A stretch of 64,000 nt of DNA, from assembly GCF_000813725.1 (NCBI RefSeq), contig NZ_JWLD01000006.1, positions 44,621 to 108,620 of the forward strand. The letters run 5' to 3'. The position numbers and the translations under genes were made by a program. The notes under the pieces were generated by a model. The model was not told the DNA's origin, ran no database searches, and saw only the letters and a program-made list of their open reading frames with translations. Below are positions 1 through 8,815 of this stretch, piece after piece. The first letter of the stretch is position 1, and each line of letters begins with the position of its first letter. This stretch comes from Leisingera sp. ANG-Vp. Its GTDB lineage: Bacteria > Pseudomonadota > Alphaproteobacteria > Rhodobacterales > Rhodobacteraceae.

Positions 1-78
1 GGCCGCGATCCGGAAGCTGACGGCGGTTTCAGCTGGGAGCGCACCGACCTGGCCGAAGCGCTGAAGAAAGCCGTTTGA
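1..78 (+). CDS. metK: S-adenosylmethionine synthetase, C-terminal end (partial)
   Basis: The first 26 codons of the window are the 3' end of a gene running in from the left. The final residues (GRDPEADGGFSWERTDLAEALKKAV) match the characteristic MetK C-terminus, where a W-E-(K/R)-T-D motif follows the glycine-rich GHFGR segment. MetK makes S-adenosylmethionine from ATP and methionine. The next conserved gene downstream, trmB, uses that product. Only the tail is visible, so the assignment rests on this short match and the context. Confidence 0.75.
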   Translation, partial: GRDPEADGGFSWERTDLAEALKKAV

Positions 79-96
79 AGCTGGACATTTCAAGCA

Positions 97-127
97 AGGG
101 GGCGGGCCGCAAGGTCCGCCCTTTTTG
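97..127 (+). terminator. Rho-independent terminator after metK
   Basis: GGCGGGCC (101-108) pairs with GGTCCGCC (113-120) around a GCAA loop, with one G-U pair, and is followed directly by CTTTTT. This is a canonical intrinsic terminator 22 bases after the metK stop. Confidence 0.85.
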
Positions 128-301
128 TTGGCAGAAAGGCACCCGCCCGGTTCGTCGCATTCAGTGAATACGCCTCACCCGTTGGGCCGGATGCTTTGCG
201 CGCGAAATATTAGGGCAGAATGACTGACTTTCCAGGGCTGGAGTGCGCAGGCAGGACAGGCCATAGTGCGGGGGGTGTTTTGTTCGGCTGCCGGAGGTGT
301 G

Positions 302-958
302 ATGCTGCGGGTTCTGACTGCTTTTTTCTGTTTGACCCTCGGGTCAGGCGCTGTGGCCAAAGACGGGCTGCCGCAGAAATTCAGCCTGCAGGGCCGGACG
401 CTGGTCTATGACACGGAGACCGGGGAAGAGGGGGAGCCTGCCGAAATCTCCGATGAGGATATCGGGCGGCTGCGGGATATCCTGAAACAGAACCCGGATG
501 TTTCTGAACTTCAGCTCAACAGCATTGGCGGCAGTGTCTTTGCGGGCGAAGAGATCGCCGGGCTGGTGCTGGAGCATGAGCTCGATACTTTGGTCGACGG
601 CGAGTGCATCAGTGCCTGTGTCGATGTTTTCCTGGCCGGCAACCGCCGGCGGATGACAATTGGATCGCGTATCGGGTTTCATCAGCGCAGCTGGCCAGCT
701 GCGGCAGTGCACACGTACTATCGCAGCGAGCGCAAGAGGCAGCGATGGGCGACGCCTTTCGAATTTGGCTCCTGGATTTATGTGGATACTCAGCGCGAGA
801 TGTATGACCACCTGAGCTATATGGTGTCGCGCGGGGTGGATCCGGGGTTTGCGATTGAGACGCTGCGCACGGAGCCAGGCAGCGAGTGGTTTCCAAGCCG
901 GCTGCGGCTGATCGCGGCGGGTGTGCTGCGGGGGGTAATGACGGACCGGCAGCCGTAA
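302..958 (+). CDS. Exported ClpP-fold (COG3904-like) protein
   Basis: A 218-residue protein of unknown role. It begins with a short signal peptide (MLRVLTAFFCLTLGSGAVA). Residues 70-130 resemble the ClpP/crotonase-like periplasmic proteins: a glycine-rich SIGGSVF segment near 74-80, C-x-S-x-C around residues 102-106 with Ser104 as likely nucleophile, and GFHQ with His127 as likely base. The ATG at 302 was chosen because GGAGG lies at 293-297 and the signal peptide starts there; an upstream ATG at 266 would bury it. It stands alone between the metK terminator and trmB. The family resemblance suggests a periplasmic serine hydrolase; substrate unknown. Confidence 0.7.
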   Translation: MLRVLTAFFCLTLGSGAVAKDGLPQKFSLQGRTLVYDTETGEEGEPAEISDEDIGRLRDILKQNPDVSELQLNSIGGSVFAGEEIAGLVLEHELDTLVDGECISACVDVFLAGNRRRMTIGSRIGFHQRSWPAAAVHTYYRSERKRQRWATPFEFGSWIYVDTQREMYDHLSYMVSRGVDPGFAIETLRTEPGSEWFPSRLRLIAAGVLRGVMTDRQP

Positions 959-1047
959 CCGGGACGGCGCCGGCTTGACCCTGGGGCCTGCTTGCGGCAG
1001 AGGAGCGGCCAGCCCTTTGAAGATGCCCTGAACAGGAGGCCAGACGC

Positions 1048-1821
1048 ATGTCCGGCGACCAGAAGCCCCGCGAAGATCAATCCGCGGAAGCCAAGCCCGC
1101 AGCTGCCAATGCCGCAGACAAACACGCCAGCGGCGCACCCTGGCGGAACTTTTACGGCCGTTTCAAGGGCAAGACGCTGAAGGACAGTCAAAAGCGCTAC
1201 CTGGACGAGGACCTTGCCGCTCTCAGCCCTGGCGCCGTTGGCTGGGACGAGAACCCGGACCGCCAGCCGCTGGACCTGGAGGCGCTGTTCGGCGGCAAGG
1301 ACGTGTGGCTGGAGGTCGGATTTGGCGGCGGCGAGCATTTGGTGCATCAGGCTGTCAGCAATCGGGATGCCGGCATCATCGGCGCGGAGCCCTTCATCAA
1401 CGGCGTGGCAATGCTGCTGGGCAAGATCCGCAACGCGGGCGCAGACAATATCGCGGTGCACCCCGGCGACGCCCGGGACCTGATGGATGTGCTGCCTGAG
1501 GCCTCTATCTCGCGCGCCTTTCTGCTCTATCCCGATCCCTGGCCCAAAGCCCGCCACCACCGCCGCCGGTTTGTGACACAGGAACATCTGGAGCCGTTGG
1601 CCCGCTGCCTGAAGCCCGGTGCGATCTTCCGGGTTGCCACCGATATTCCCGACTACGTGCGCCAGACCCTGGAAGAGGTGCCCAAGGCCGGTTTCGAATG
1701 GCTGGCCGAAGGCCCGGAGGACTGGCGGCAGCCCTGGGAAGATTGGATCTCCACCCGCTACGAGCAGAAGGCTCTGCGGGAGGGGCGCACGCCGCACTAC
1801 CTGACTTTCCGCCGCCGTTGA
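1048..1821 (+). CDS. trmB: tRNA (guanine-N7-)-methyltransferase
   Basis: TrmB methylates N7 of G46 in the tRNA variable loop using S-adenosylmethionine. The 257-residue protein has the Rossmann SAM-binding loop LEVGFGGGEHL (about 88-98) and the family signature YPDPWPKARHHRRRF (about 160-174). The first 30 residues are an Ala/Lys-rich tail, and the C-terminus ends in a basic FRRR. AGGAGG lies about 10 bases upstream of the ATG. Position downstream of metK is common in Rhodobacterales. Family assignment is secure. Confidence 0.95.
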   Translation: MSGDQKPREDQSAEAKPAAANAADKHASGAPWRNFYGRFKGKTLKDSQKRYLDEDLAALSPGAVGWDENPDRQPLDLEALFGGKDVWLEVGFGGGEHLVHQAVSNRDAGIIGAEPFINGVAMLLGKIRNAGADNIAVHPGDARDLMDVLPEASISRAFLLYPDPWPKARHHRRRFVTQEHLEPLARCLKPGAIFRVATDIPDYVRQTLEEVPKAGFEWLAEGPEDWRQPWEDWISTRYEQKALREGRTPHYLTFRRR

Positions 1822-1873
1822 CCGGCAGGCCGGATGTGGCACTATGGCTCTGTTTTTTACGGAGCCATTTGCC

Positions 1874-2965
1874 ATGTCCGGATCGCGGATCACCAATTGC
1901 CATATTCATTTGTTTACTGCGCAGCATGTGCCCAGGAACTTTCCTTTTGCGTGGACCAGAGTATTCCGGAAGGATCCGAGCCTGATACTGGGCTTGTCCT
2001 GGCTGGCCCGGATTGCCGGCCGCGATGAATGGGCGGATAAGCTGCACAGGCTGTACCAGTTCCAGCAGCAGGGCGCCTTGCCGGATGAGGCGAGCGTTTT
2101 TGCAGATGTTGCCGCCCATTATCCCCGTAATACGCGCTTTATTGCCTTGCCGATGGATATGCGCTGCATTGGCCACGGCGAAGTGCCGGTTAGCCTCCGT
2201 GAACAGCACGACGCGCTGGCCAGGCTGCGCAGCACCCGGCAGGCACGCGGGGCTGTTATTCCTTTTGCAACAGTGAATCCGCTGGTTCCCGGCAGCGTTG
2301 AGGAATGCAAGCGGGCACTGACCGATTTGCGGTTCGCAGGGTTGAAAATCTATCCCCGCATGGGTTTTGCCCCGGACCACCCGGACCTGATGGAGGAAAT
2401 TTACCCTCTGGTCAGTGACCTCAACTTGCCGGTGATGACACATTGCTCGCGCGGCGGTGTGCAAGGGAAACGCATATGCAATTACCGCGGTGACGCCTTT
2501 ACCAGGCCCAAGGCGTATCTGCCGGTGCTGCGCCGGTTTCCGCAGATGCGGATCTGCCTCGCGCATTTTGGCGGCCAGGATGACTGGGTGGACTATGCAG
2601 CAGCGCAGCCGACCCGGGGCAATGAAAACTGGATGGTGCAGATCCGCGAGATGATAGGCAGCGGGGAATTCCCAAACCTGTGGACTGACATTTCCTACAC
2701 CATGTTCCACTTTCAGGATCTTGCCCCGATCCTGAAACTCATCCTGACCGGAGGCAGCCTTGAGGCTCGACGGCTTCGGTCCCGGGTTCTGTTTGGCTCG
2801 GATTTCTATATGACCCGCCAGGAAGAGCTGAGCGAAAGGGCTGTTTGCATCCGGCTGCGCGAAAAACTGGGGGAAGAGTTGTTCTGGCAGCTGGCTGAGA
2901 CCGGGCCGGAAGTTTGGCTGGGTGAACGGGACGAAGACAAATCGCTCTGGACCCTTCAGGGGTGA
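1874..2965 (+). CDS. Amidohydrolase_2 family metal-dependent hydrolase
   Basis: A 363-residue TIM-barrel hydrolase of the amidohydrolase-related family. Metal-ligand motifs are visible in order: NCHIHLF (His10, His12), MTHCSRGG, ICLAHFGG and LFGSDFY with the catalytic Asp. The ATG at 1874 follows GGAG at 1861-1864; an in-frame ATG at 1844 lacks a comparable site. Family members include decarboxylases and lactonases, so the substrate cannot be named. Neither neighbour (trmB, aroA) suggests a pathway and the gene appears to be its own unit. Confidence 0.75.
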   Translation: MSGSRITNCHIHLFTAQHVPRNFPFAWTRVFRKDPSLILGLSWLARIAGRDEWADKLHRLYQFQQQGALPDEASVFADVAAHYPRNTRFIALPMDMRCIGHGEVPVSLREQHDALARLRSTRQARGAVIPFATVNPLVPGSVEECKRALTDLRFAGLKIYPRMGFAPDHPDLMEEIYPLVSDLNLPVMTHCSRGGVQGKRICNYRGDAFTRPKAYLPVLRRFPQMRICLAHFGGQDDWVDYAAAQPTRGNENWMVQIREMIGSGEFPNLWTDISYTMFHFQDLAPILKLILTGGSLEARRLRSRVLFGSDFYMTRQEELSERAVCIRLREKLGEELFWQLAETGPEVWLGERDEDKSLWTLQG

Positions 2966-3009
2966 TTTTGTAGGGACTTTGCTAACGCTAGCATAGGAAA
3001 GGTCTCCTA

Positions 3010-4356
3010 ATGTCCGGACACGGCACGCCCATCCCGATGACTTCGCACCGCTGCGGTCCGCTGACCGGTACAGCTGAGGTGCCCGGCGACAAGTCGATCT
3101 CGCACCGTTCGCTGATCCTGGGGGCCTTGTCGGTTGGCGAAACCAAGATCTCCGGCCTGCTGGAAGGCGAGGATGTTCTGGACACAGCCAAGGCGATGCA
3201 GGCCTTTGGCGCTGAGGTGGTGAACCACGGCGGCGGCAGCTGGTCGGTGTTCGGCGTGGGTGTCGGCGGCTTTGCCGAGCCGGAAAATGTGATCGATTGC
3301 GGCAACTCGGGCACCGGCGTGCGGCTGATCATGGGGGTGATGGCGACCTCTCCGATCACGGCGACCTTCACCGGTGATGCCTCGCTGAACAAACGCCCGA
3401 TGGCGCGGGTGACTGACCCGCTGGCGCTGTTTGGCACCCAGTCGGTGGGCCGCTCAGGCGGCCGCCTGCCGATGACTATCGTGGGGGCCGCCGACCCGGT
3501 TCCGGTGCGCTACGAGGTGCCGGTCCCGTCCGCGCAAGTGAAATCCGCGGTGCTGTTTGCGGGCCTCAACGCGCCCGGCAAGACCGTGGTGATCGAGAAG
3601 GAAGCCACCCGCGACCACACCGAGCGGATGCTGGCCGGTTTCGGTGCCGAGATCACCACCGAGGAAACCGAAGAGGGCCGCGTCATCACCTTGACCGGCC
3701 GTCCCGAACTGACGCCGCAGGTCATCGCCGTCCCGCGCGATCCGTCCTCGGCCGCCTTTCCGGTCTGTGCGGCATTGATCACACCCGGGTCTGACGTGCT
3801 GGTGCCGAACATCGGCCTCAACCCGACCCGCGCAGGCCTGTACTATACGCTGCAGGACATGGGCGCGGATCTAACATTCGAGAACATGCGCGAAGAGGGC
3901 GGTGAGCCTGTGGCCGATCTGCGCGCCAAATACTCGCCGAATATGAAGGGCATCGAAGTGCCGCCGGAACGCGCCGCCTCGATGATCGACGAATACCCGG
4001 TTCTGTCGGTGGTTGCCTCCTTTGCGGACGGCAAGACCATGATGGCCGGCGTCAAGGAGCTGCGGGTCAAGGAAAGCGACCGGATCGACGCGATGGCCAA
4101 GGGCCTGCGCGCCAATGGCGTCACCGTCGAGGAAGGCGAGGACTGGTGGGAAGTCACTGGCCTGGGCATTGATGGCGTGTCCGGCGGCGGCACTTGCGAG
4201 AGTTTCCTGGATCACCGCATCGCCATGTCCTTCATGGTGATGGGCATGGGCGCGCAGAACGCGGTCTCCGTTGATGACGGCAGCCCGATTGCAACCTCTT
4301 TCCCGATTTTTGAAAGCCTGATGGGCAATCTGGGTGCCAAGCTGGAGCGCACATGA
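3010..4356 (+). CDS. aroA: 3-phosphoshikimate 1-carboxyvinyltransferase (EPSP synthase)
   Basis: EPSP synthase, sixth step of the shikimate pathway; joins phosphoenolpyruvate to shikimate-3-phosphate. The 448-residue sequence has the substrate-binding GDKSISHRS (26-34), the RPMARVTDP segment, and LRVKESDR near the C-terminal domain. Overall it resembles the alphaproteobacterial class II (CP4-like) enzymes. At the glyphosate-determining position it has NSGTG (99-103), with Gly101 where CP4 has Ala100. The stop overlaps the cmk start by 4 bases (ATGA), so the two are translationally coupled, an arrangement frequent in this order. Confidence 0.95.
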   Translation: MSGHGTPIPMTSHRCGPLTGTAEVPGDKSISHRSLILGALSVGETKISGLLEGEDVLDTAKAMQAFGAEVVNHGGGSWSVFGVGVGGFAEPENVIDCGNSGTGVRLIMGVMATSPITATFTGDASLNKRPMARVTDPLALFGTQSVGRSGGRLPMTIVGAADPVPVRYEVPVPSAQVKSAVLFAGLNAPGKTVVIEKEATRDHTERMLAGFGAEITTEETEEGRVITLTGRPELTPQVIAVPRDPSSAAFPVCAALITPGSDVLVPNIGLNPTRAGLYYTLQDMGADLTFENMREEGGEPVADLRAKYSPNMKGIEVPPERAASMIDEYPVLSVVASFADGKTMMAGVKELRVKESDRIDAMAKGLRANGVTVEEGEDWWEVTGLGIDGVSGGGTCESFLDHRIAMSFMVMGMGAQNAVSVDDGSPIATSFPIFESLMGNLGAKLERT

Positions 4357-4973
4357 GCGAGAGCTTCACCATCGCCATCGACGGGCCAGCTGCTGCGGGC
4401 AAGGGGACGATCTCCAAGGCCGTGGCGGCGCATTACGGATTTGGCCATCTGGACACTGGCCTCTTGTACCGGGCTGTCGGTGCAAGGATGCTGGAGGGCG
4501 TGGCCCCCATTGAGGCGGCGCAAAATCTGACACCTGACGACCTGGCACGCGATGATCTGCGCGGGCCGGAGGTGGCTCAGGCCGCTTCCAAGGTGGCAGT
4601 GGTTGCCGAAGTGCGGGCGGCGCTGGTGGACTTCCAGCGGGCGTTTGCCCGTCGGGTGGGCGGCGCGGTGCTGGACGGGCGCGACATCGGCACCGTGATC
4701 TGCCCTTATGCGCAGGTGAAACTGTTTGTCACGGCCAGCGCCGAGGTGCGGGCGCGGCGGCGGTTCCTGGAACTGACTGCGGCGGGCAAAGTGATCTCTC
4801 TGGAAGAGGTCCTGGCTGATGTGAAGGCGCGTGATGACCGCGATATGAACCGGGCAGAGGCGCCGCTGAAACCGGCCGAGGATGCGGTGCTGATCGATAC
4901 CAGCGATCTCAGCATCGAAGACGCGCTGGCCGCGGCACTGGCGGTGATCGAAGAGCGCCGCTCTGCAAGCTAA
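4353..4973 (+). CDS. cmk: Cytidylate kinase
   Basis: Cmk phosphorylates CMP/dCMP to the diphosphates with ATP. The 206-residue protein has the P-loop GPAAAGKGT (11-19), the [11 protein letters not shown] segment, the DGRDIGTV motif and the D-x-R-D-x-x-R region (DDRDMNR) expected for NMP kinases of this family. It overlaps aroA by 4 bases. Length is normal for short proteobacterial Cmk (about 205-225 residues). Confidence 0.95.
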   Translation: MSESFTIAIDGPAAAGKGTISKAVAAHYGFGHLDTGLLYRAVGARMLEGVAPIEAAQNLTPDDLARDDLRGPEVAQAASKVAVVAEVRAALVDFQRAFARRVGGAVLDGRDIGTVICPYAQVKLFVTASAEVRARRRFLELTAAGKVISLEEVLADVKARDDRDMNRAEAPLKPAEDAVLIDTSDLSIEDALAAALAVIEERRSAS

Positions 4974-4976
4974 TCA

Positions 4977-5002
4977 CCCGCAGCTGATGCAGCAGCTGCG
5001 GG
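4977..5002. terminator. Perfect 10-bp inverted repeat between convergent cmk and YHS gene
   Basis: CCCGCAGCTG (4977-4986) and CAGCTGCGGG (4993-5002) are exact complements around a 6-base loop, just after the cmk stop. No U-run follows on either strand, so it may be a 3'-end stabilising hairpin or a weak bidirectional terminator. Confidence 0.55.
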
Positions 5003-5062
5003 CGGAGGGACAGCAGGACGGAGCAGTGCTGCCGCCCCTCTGGGACACGGGTGCGCTTGGGA

Positions 5063-5542
5063 TCAGAGCTCGCCGACGGCGGTGTGCTTGATCTGGCCCC
5101 ACTGAGTGTCCGCGGTTTTGGCAGTTCCGGCCACGTCTTCCAGGAAGGCGGCGCGGGTGGCGGCGTTCAGGAACAGGAACAGCTTGCCGTCGTGCACCAG
5201 GTACTGGTCCGGGTCGCCGTCAAACTTCTTGCCGACCGACACGCCGTAGGAGCAGAAGCCGCCATGCTGCGGCAGGTATTTCGCCGGGTTGGCTTCGAAG
5301 GCGGTCTTGTTCTCTTCGGAGGCAAAGTAGTACGACGCGCCGTCCACGGTTGCAGAGTAGTTTGCCACACCTTCCACCGGGTTGCGGCTGTCGAGCAGCG
5401 CCACCAGGTCGACGCCATGGGCCGCCAGCGGCGCGCCGCCGGCCGAGATACCGTTGGAGACGTTGACCTCATCGGCGGCAAAGGCCGGGGCTGCCAGGGC
5501 GGCGGAGAGCGAAATCAGGGCGGTTGTCAGAAGCGTTTTCAT
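5063..5542 (-). CDS. Exported YHS-domain protein
   Basis: A 159-residue protein starting with a signal peptide (MKTLLTTALISLSAALAAPAFAA). It is followed by a YHS-type domain: GVDLVALL near residue 45, then YYFASEENKTAFEANPAKYLPQ, the characteristic YxFxSxxxxxxFxxxPxxY pattern. The ATG at 5542 is preceded by GAGG at good spacing; an ATG four codons upstream (5554) lacks one. YHS domains are often linked to metal handling, but no ligand set can be read with certainty; FCSYGVSVGKKF carries the only cysteine in the domain. Function is unknown. Confidence 0.75.
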   Translation of the reverse strand: MKTLLTTALISLSAALAAPAFAADEVNVSNGISAGGAPLAAHGVDLVALLDSRNPVEGVANYSATVDGASYYFASEENKTAFEANPAKYLPQHGGFCSYGVSVGKKFDGDPDQYLVHDGKLFLFLNAATRAAFLEDVAGTAKTADTQWGQIKHTAVGEL

Positions 5543-5779
5543 GTTGATCCTCATCAGGTTCGGTTGCTGTTTCGGTTTGTTCAGGACAGGCTGTTTGGCC
5601 CGGTGATCTGAAGCTAAGTCCGCATGGCTGGACGTTTAATCTCTGATCGTTCGGGTGATTTTGCAGATCGTCCGGAACTCTGGCGTGCCTGCTTTCACGC
5701 GTGCTCACCGATCTGTGCATGGAGCCTGGGCCCGCGCGGCAGTAGCCTGAGGGTGCTTTGCTGAAGAGGAGGTGCCGAC

Positions 5780-6322
5780 ATGGCCTGGCTGCGGACATTT
5801 GTGACTGCCTGTGTATTGGCGGCGCCTGCCTGGGCGCAGGAGGCCCCTGAACCTCCTGAGGCGACCGAACCGCCGATGACCTATGAACGCCTCGGGCGGA
5901 TCATCTTTGCGCTGGATGAGAATGCGCAACCGATGGGCGCGGGCTTTCAATTGTCCATTTCAGGAGTGCCGATGCTGGTGGTGACCGACCCTGCAGCGGA
6001 CCGGATGCGGGCGATGGTGCCGCTGCGCCCGGCCGAGGGGCTGACAGCAGAAGAGCTGATGCGGATGATGCAGGCCAATTTCGACACGGCGCTGGATGCC
6101 CGCTATGCGGTGGCCCGCGGGCAGCTGTGGGCGGTGTTCATTCACCCGCTGTCGCCATTGGAGAAGGATCAGCTGATTTCCTCGCTGGGCCAGACCGTCA
6201 ATATCGCCCGCACCTACGGCACTCTCTATACTGGCGGGGCGCTGCAATTCGGCGGTGGCGACAGCCCGGGGATCCAGCGGCAGCTGATTGAGGAACTGCT
6301 GGAAAAGGGTGAAGAAATCTAA
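5780..6322 (+). CDS. Conserved exported protein of unknown function
   Basis: A 180-residue protein with a signal peptide (MAWLRTFVTACVLAAPAWAQ) and a proline/glutamate-rich linker. The mature domain (about 35-165) alternates short beta-like strands and an amphipathic helix, somewhat like the YbjN/type-III-chaperone fold, though this is only a resemblance. AGAGGAGG precedes the ATG. No catalytic motif is visible. It stands alone, with 155 bases before the next gene. Confidence 0.6.
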   Translation: MAWLRTFVTACVLAAPAWAQEAPEPPEATEPPMTYERLGRIIFALDENAQPMGAGFQLSISGVPMLVVTDPAADRMRAMVPLRPAEGLTAEELMRMMQANFDTALDARYAVARGQLWAVFIHPLSPLEKDQLISSLGQTVNIARTYGTLYTGGALQFGGGDSPGIQRQLIEELLEKGEEI

Positions 6323-6476
6323 CACCTGGCATGGGTTGAATATGTCTCTGCAGTGGTACGAAATTCAGCCCGGTTGCACGGTCAGGCGATAAATTTCGTC
6401 ACCTGAAAAGCGGAATAATACGCGCCAAATCGCAAATCGCAGCCTAGAGTCGCTGCAAACGGTTTGGAGAGCGCAT

Positions 6477-7622
6477 ATGACCACATTCGAGGACCGGCTG
6501 ATCGCGCTGCGCCGCGATTTTCACCGCCATCCTGAGCTTGGTTTTCAGGAAGAACGCACCAAGGCCAAAGTGGCGGAGCATCTCCGCGGGCTCGGGCTGG
6601 AAGTGCATGAAGGGGCAGGGGTTGTCGGCCTGCTGCGCGCCGGACAGGGCAACAGGGCCATCGGATTGCGCGCCGACATGGACGCGCTGCCGATCACGGA
6701 AATCTCGACCCATGATTATGTCTCGGAAACGCCGGGAAAGATGCACGCCTGCGGCCATGACGGCCATATGACGATGCTGCTTGGCGCCGCTGAACGGCTG
6801 GCACAGGAACGGGATTTTGATGGCACCGCGGTGTTTATCTTCCAGCCCAACGAGGAGCACGGGCTGGGCGCGCAGGCGATGATTGCCGAGGGCGTGCTGG
6901 AGAAGTTTCCGATCGAAGAGGTTTATGCCATTCACAACCTGCCGGGCGCGCCGGCGGGGCAGGTCTCGACCCGGCCGGGACAGATCTGCAACAGCGAAAG
7001 CCTGTTTGAAATCTCGATCAAGGGGCAGGGCGGCCATGCCTCGATGCCGCAGGCGGGGGTGGATGCAATCACTGTCGGCGCCGAGATGGTGCTCGCGCTG
7101 CAGACCATTGTGTCGCGCAAACTGGCACCAGGGTCCGGGGCTGTGGTTTCGGTCACTGAGTTCCTGACCGACGGCCAGCGCAACGTGCTGCCGGGCCATG
7201 CAGTGCTGAAGGGTGATGTGCGGGCACGGGTGCCTGCGGACCGGGAGGCGGTTGAGCGCCTCATGCGCCAGATCGCGGCCGGTGTTGCCAGCACCCACGG
7301 AGTGGAAGCGGAAGTAAGCTTCAACACAGAGTTTGTTGAGGCCATCAACGCGGAAGGACCCGTTGAGGCCGTCTATCGCGCCGGCGAGGCCGCGGGCTGC
7401 GAGGTGATCCGCAACCGGCCGCCGATGAGCTTTTCCGAGGACTTTGCCCATTTCTCGGCAGCTGTGCCGGGCTGCTTCCTGCTGCTGGGCAATGGTGAAG
7501 AGGGCCCCAACGGCCAGCCGCTGCATTCGGCGGATTATGATTTCAACGATGCTCTGCTGCCGATTGGCGCAGAGTTCTGGGTGCAGCTCGTGCGTGACCG
7601 GCTGCCAGCGGGAAAGGACTGA
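6477..7622 (+). CDS. M20 family amidohydrolase (hippurate-hydrolase type)
   Basis: A 381-residue zinc-dependent amidase/aminoacylase. Motifs: GLRADMDALPI, then HACGHDGHMTMLL (HACGHDGH at 90-97, with cysteine and histidine ligands) and NEEHG (about 125-129) carrying the catalytic Glu. It is the first gene of a unit with 2-base spacing to the diaminopropionate ammonia-lyase gene. Escherichia coli also places an M20 peptidase (ygeY) beside its diaminopropionate ammonia-lyase (ygeX), so this enzyme may release diaminopropionate or a relative from an N-acyl precursor. That role is inference. Confidence 0.85.
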   Translation: MTTFEDRLIALRRDFHRHPELGFQEERTKAKVAEHLRGLGLEVHEGAGVVGLLRAGQGNRAIGLRADMDALPITEISTHDYVSETPGKMHACGHDGHMTMLLGAAERLAQERDFDGTAVFIFQPNEEHGLGAQAMIAEGVLEKFPIEEVYAIHNLPGAPAGQVSTRPGQICNSESLFEISIKGQGGHASMPQAGVDAITVGAEMVLALQTIVSRKLAPGSGAVVSVTEFLTDGQRNVLPGHAVLKGDVRARVPADREAVERLMRQIAAGVASTHGVEAEVSFNTEFVEAINAEGPVEAVYRAGEAAGCEVIRNRPPMSFSEDFAHFSAAVPGCFLLLGNGEEGPNGQPLHSADYDFNDALLPIGAEFWVQLVRDRLPAGKD

Positions 7623-7624
7623 CC

Positions 7625-8815
7625 ATGTTTGACAAATTTGCAGTGGCGATGAGCCATGCGGCAGGAAGCCCGAAGGCAGGTGAGGCGGCCTATACCGTTC
7701 TGTCCGAACAGGATTTCGGCAATGCTCAGGCGGAAATCACCGCTTGGGACGGCTATGAAGCAACGCCGCTGGTCTCGCTGGCCGGCCTGGCGGGCAAGAT
7801 CGGCGTCGGCCGTATCGACTACAAGCATGAAGGGCCGCGCTTTGGCCTGGGCAGCTTCAAGGCGCTGGGCGGGTCATATGCAGCTCTGCGGGTATTGCAG
7901 CGGGAACTGAGTGCGCAGCTGGGCCAGGACGTCAGCCTGGAATCCATCCGCAAGGGCGAGCATAGGGAAGCCTGCGCCGGGATCACACTGGTGTCTGCCA
8001 CCGACGGCAACCACGGCCGCTCTCTGGCATGGGGCTGCCAGCGGTTCGGCGCGCCCTGCCGGATCTACATCCACGCCGAAGTCAGCGAAGGCCGTGCCGT
8101 GGCCATGCGCGAGCTGGGTGCCGAGGTGATCCGGATCACGGGCGACTACGACGAATCCGTGCTGCTGGCCAAGAAAGAGGCAGATGAGAACGGCTGGTTC
8201 GTGGTCTCCGATACCTCCTGGGAAGGCTACACCGAGCCGCCGCGCGACGTGATGGCTGGCTACAGCGTGATGACCCGCGAGGCCTGTGAAGCTCTGGAGC
8301 ATGCGCCCACACATGTGTTCCTGCAGGGCGGTGTCGGCGGCCTGGCGGCTTCGGTTGCGGCCGGTCTGCGCCAGTACTACGGGGAAAACGCCCCGCGGGT
8401 GGTGATTGTTGAACCCGAGCTGGCCGCCTGCCTGTTCGACAGCGCCCGCAACGGCAAGGCAACGAATTTTGCCATTCAGGAAGAGACCATCATGGCGGGT
8501 CTTTCCTGCGGCGAACCGTCGGAAATGGCATGGGAGATCCTGGCCGAGGAGTCTTCGGACTTCCTGACCATCCCGGACAGCATCGTGGCGCCCACGGTGC
8601 GGCTGCTGGCCAATTCTGAGACCGGCGATCCCGTGGTTGAGGCCGGCGAAAGCGCGGTGGCAGGGCTGGCCGCCGTCATCGCGGCGTGCCAGTCGGCAGA
8701 GATGAAGGGCACCCTGGGACTGGATGCAGAGTCCCGCGTGCTGCTGATCGGGTCCGAAGGTGTGACCGATCCGGCAATCTTTGCTGCGATCATGGAAGGG
8801 AAAGACCATGTCTGA
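7625..8815 (+). CDS. dpaL: Diaminopropionate ammonia-lyase
   Basis: A PLP fold-type II enzyme that splits 2,3-diaminopropionate to pyruvate and two ammonia. The 396-residue length and the sequences GPRFGLGSFKALGGSYA (PLP-binding Lys79), SATDGNHGRS and the phosphate loop GGVGGLAASVAAG fit the DpaL/YgeX family rather than short threonine dehydratases. A Ser-Glu-rich N-terminus precedes the catalytic core. The start is 2 bases after the M20 stop and the end overlaps the M24 gene by 8 bases, so the genes form one operon. Confidence 0.9.
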   Translation: MFDKFAVAMSHAAGSPKAGEAAYTVLSEQDFGNAQAEITAWDGYEATPLVSLAGLAGKIGVGRIDYKHEGPRFGLGSFKALGGSYAALRVLQRELSAQLGQDVSLESIRKGEHREACAGITLVSATDGNHGRSLAWGCQRFGAPCRIYIHAEVSEGRAVAMRELGAEVIRITGDYDESVLLAKKEADENGWFVVSDTSWEGYTEPPRDVMAGYSVMTREACEALEHAPTHVFLQGGVGGLAASVAAGLRQYYGENAPRVVIVEPELAACLFDSARNGKATNFAIQEETIMAGLSCGEPSEMAWEILAEESSDFLTIPDSIVAPTVRLLANSETGDPVVEAGESAVAGLAAVIAACQSAEMKGTLGLDAESRVLLIGSEGVTDPAIFAAIMEGKDHV

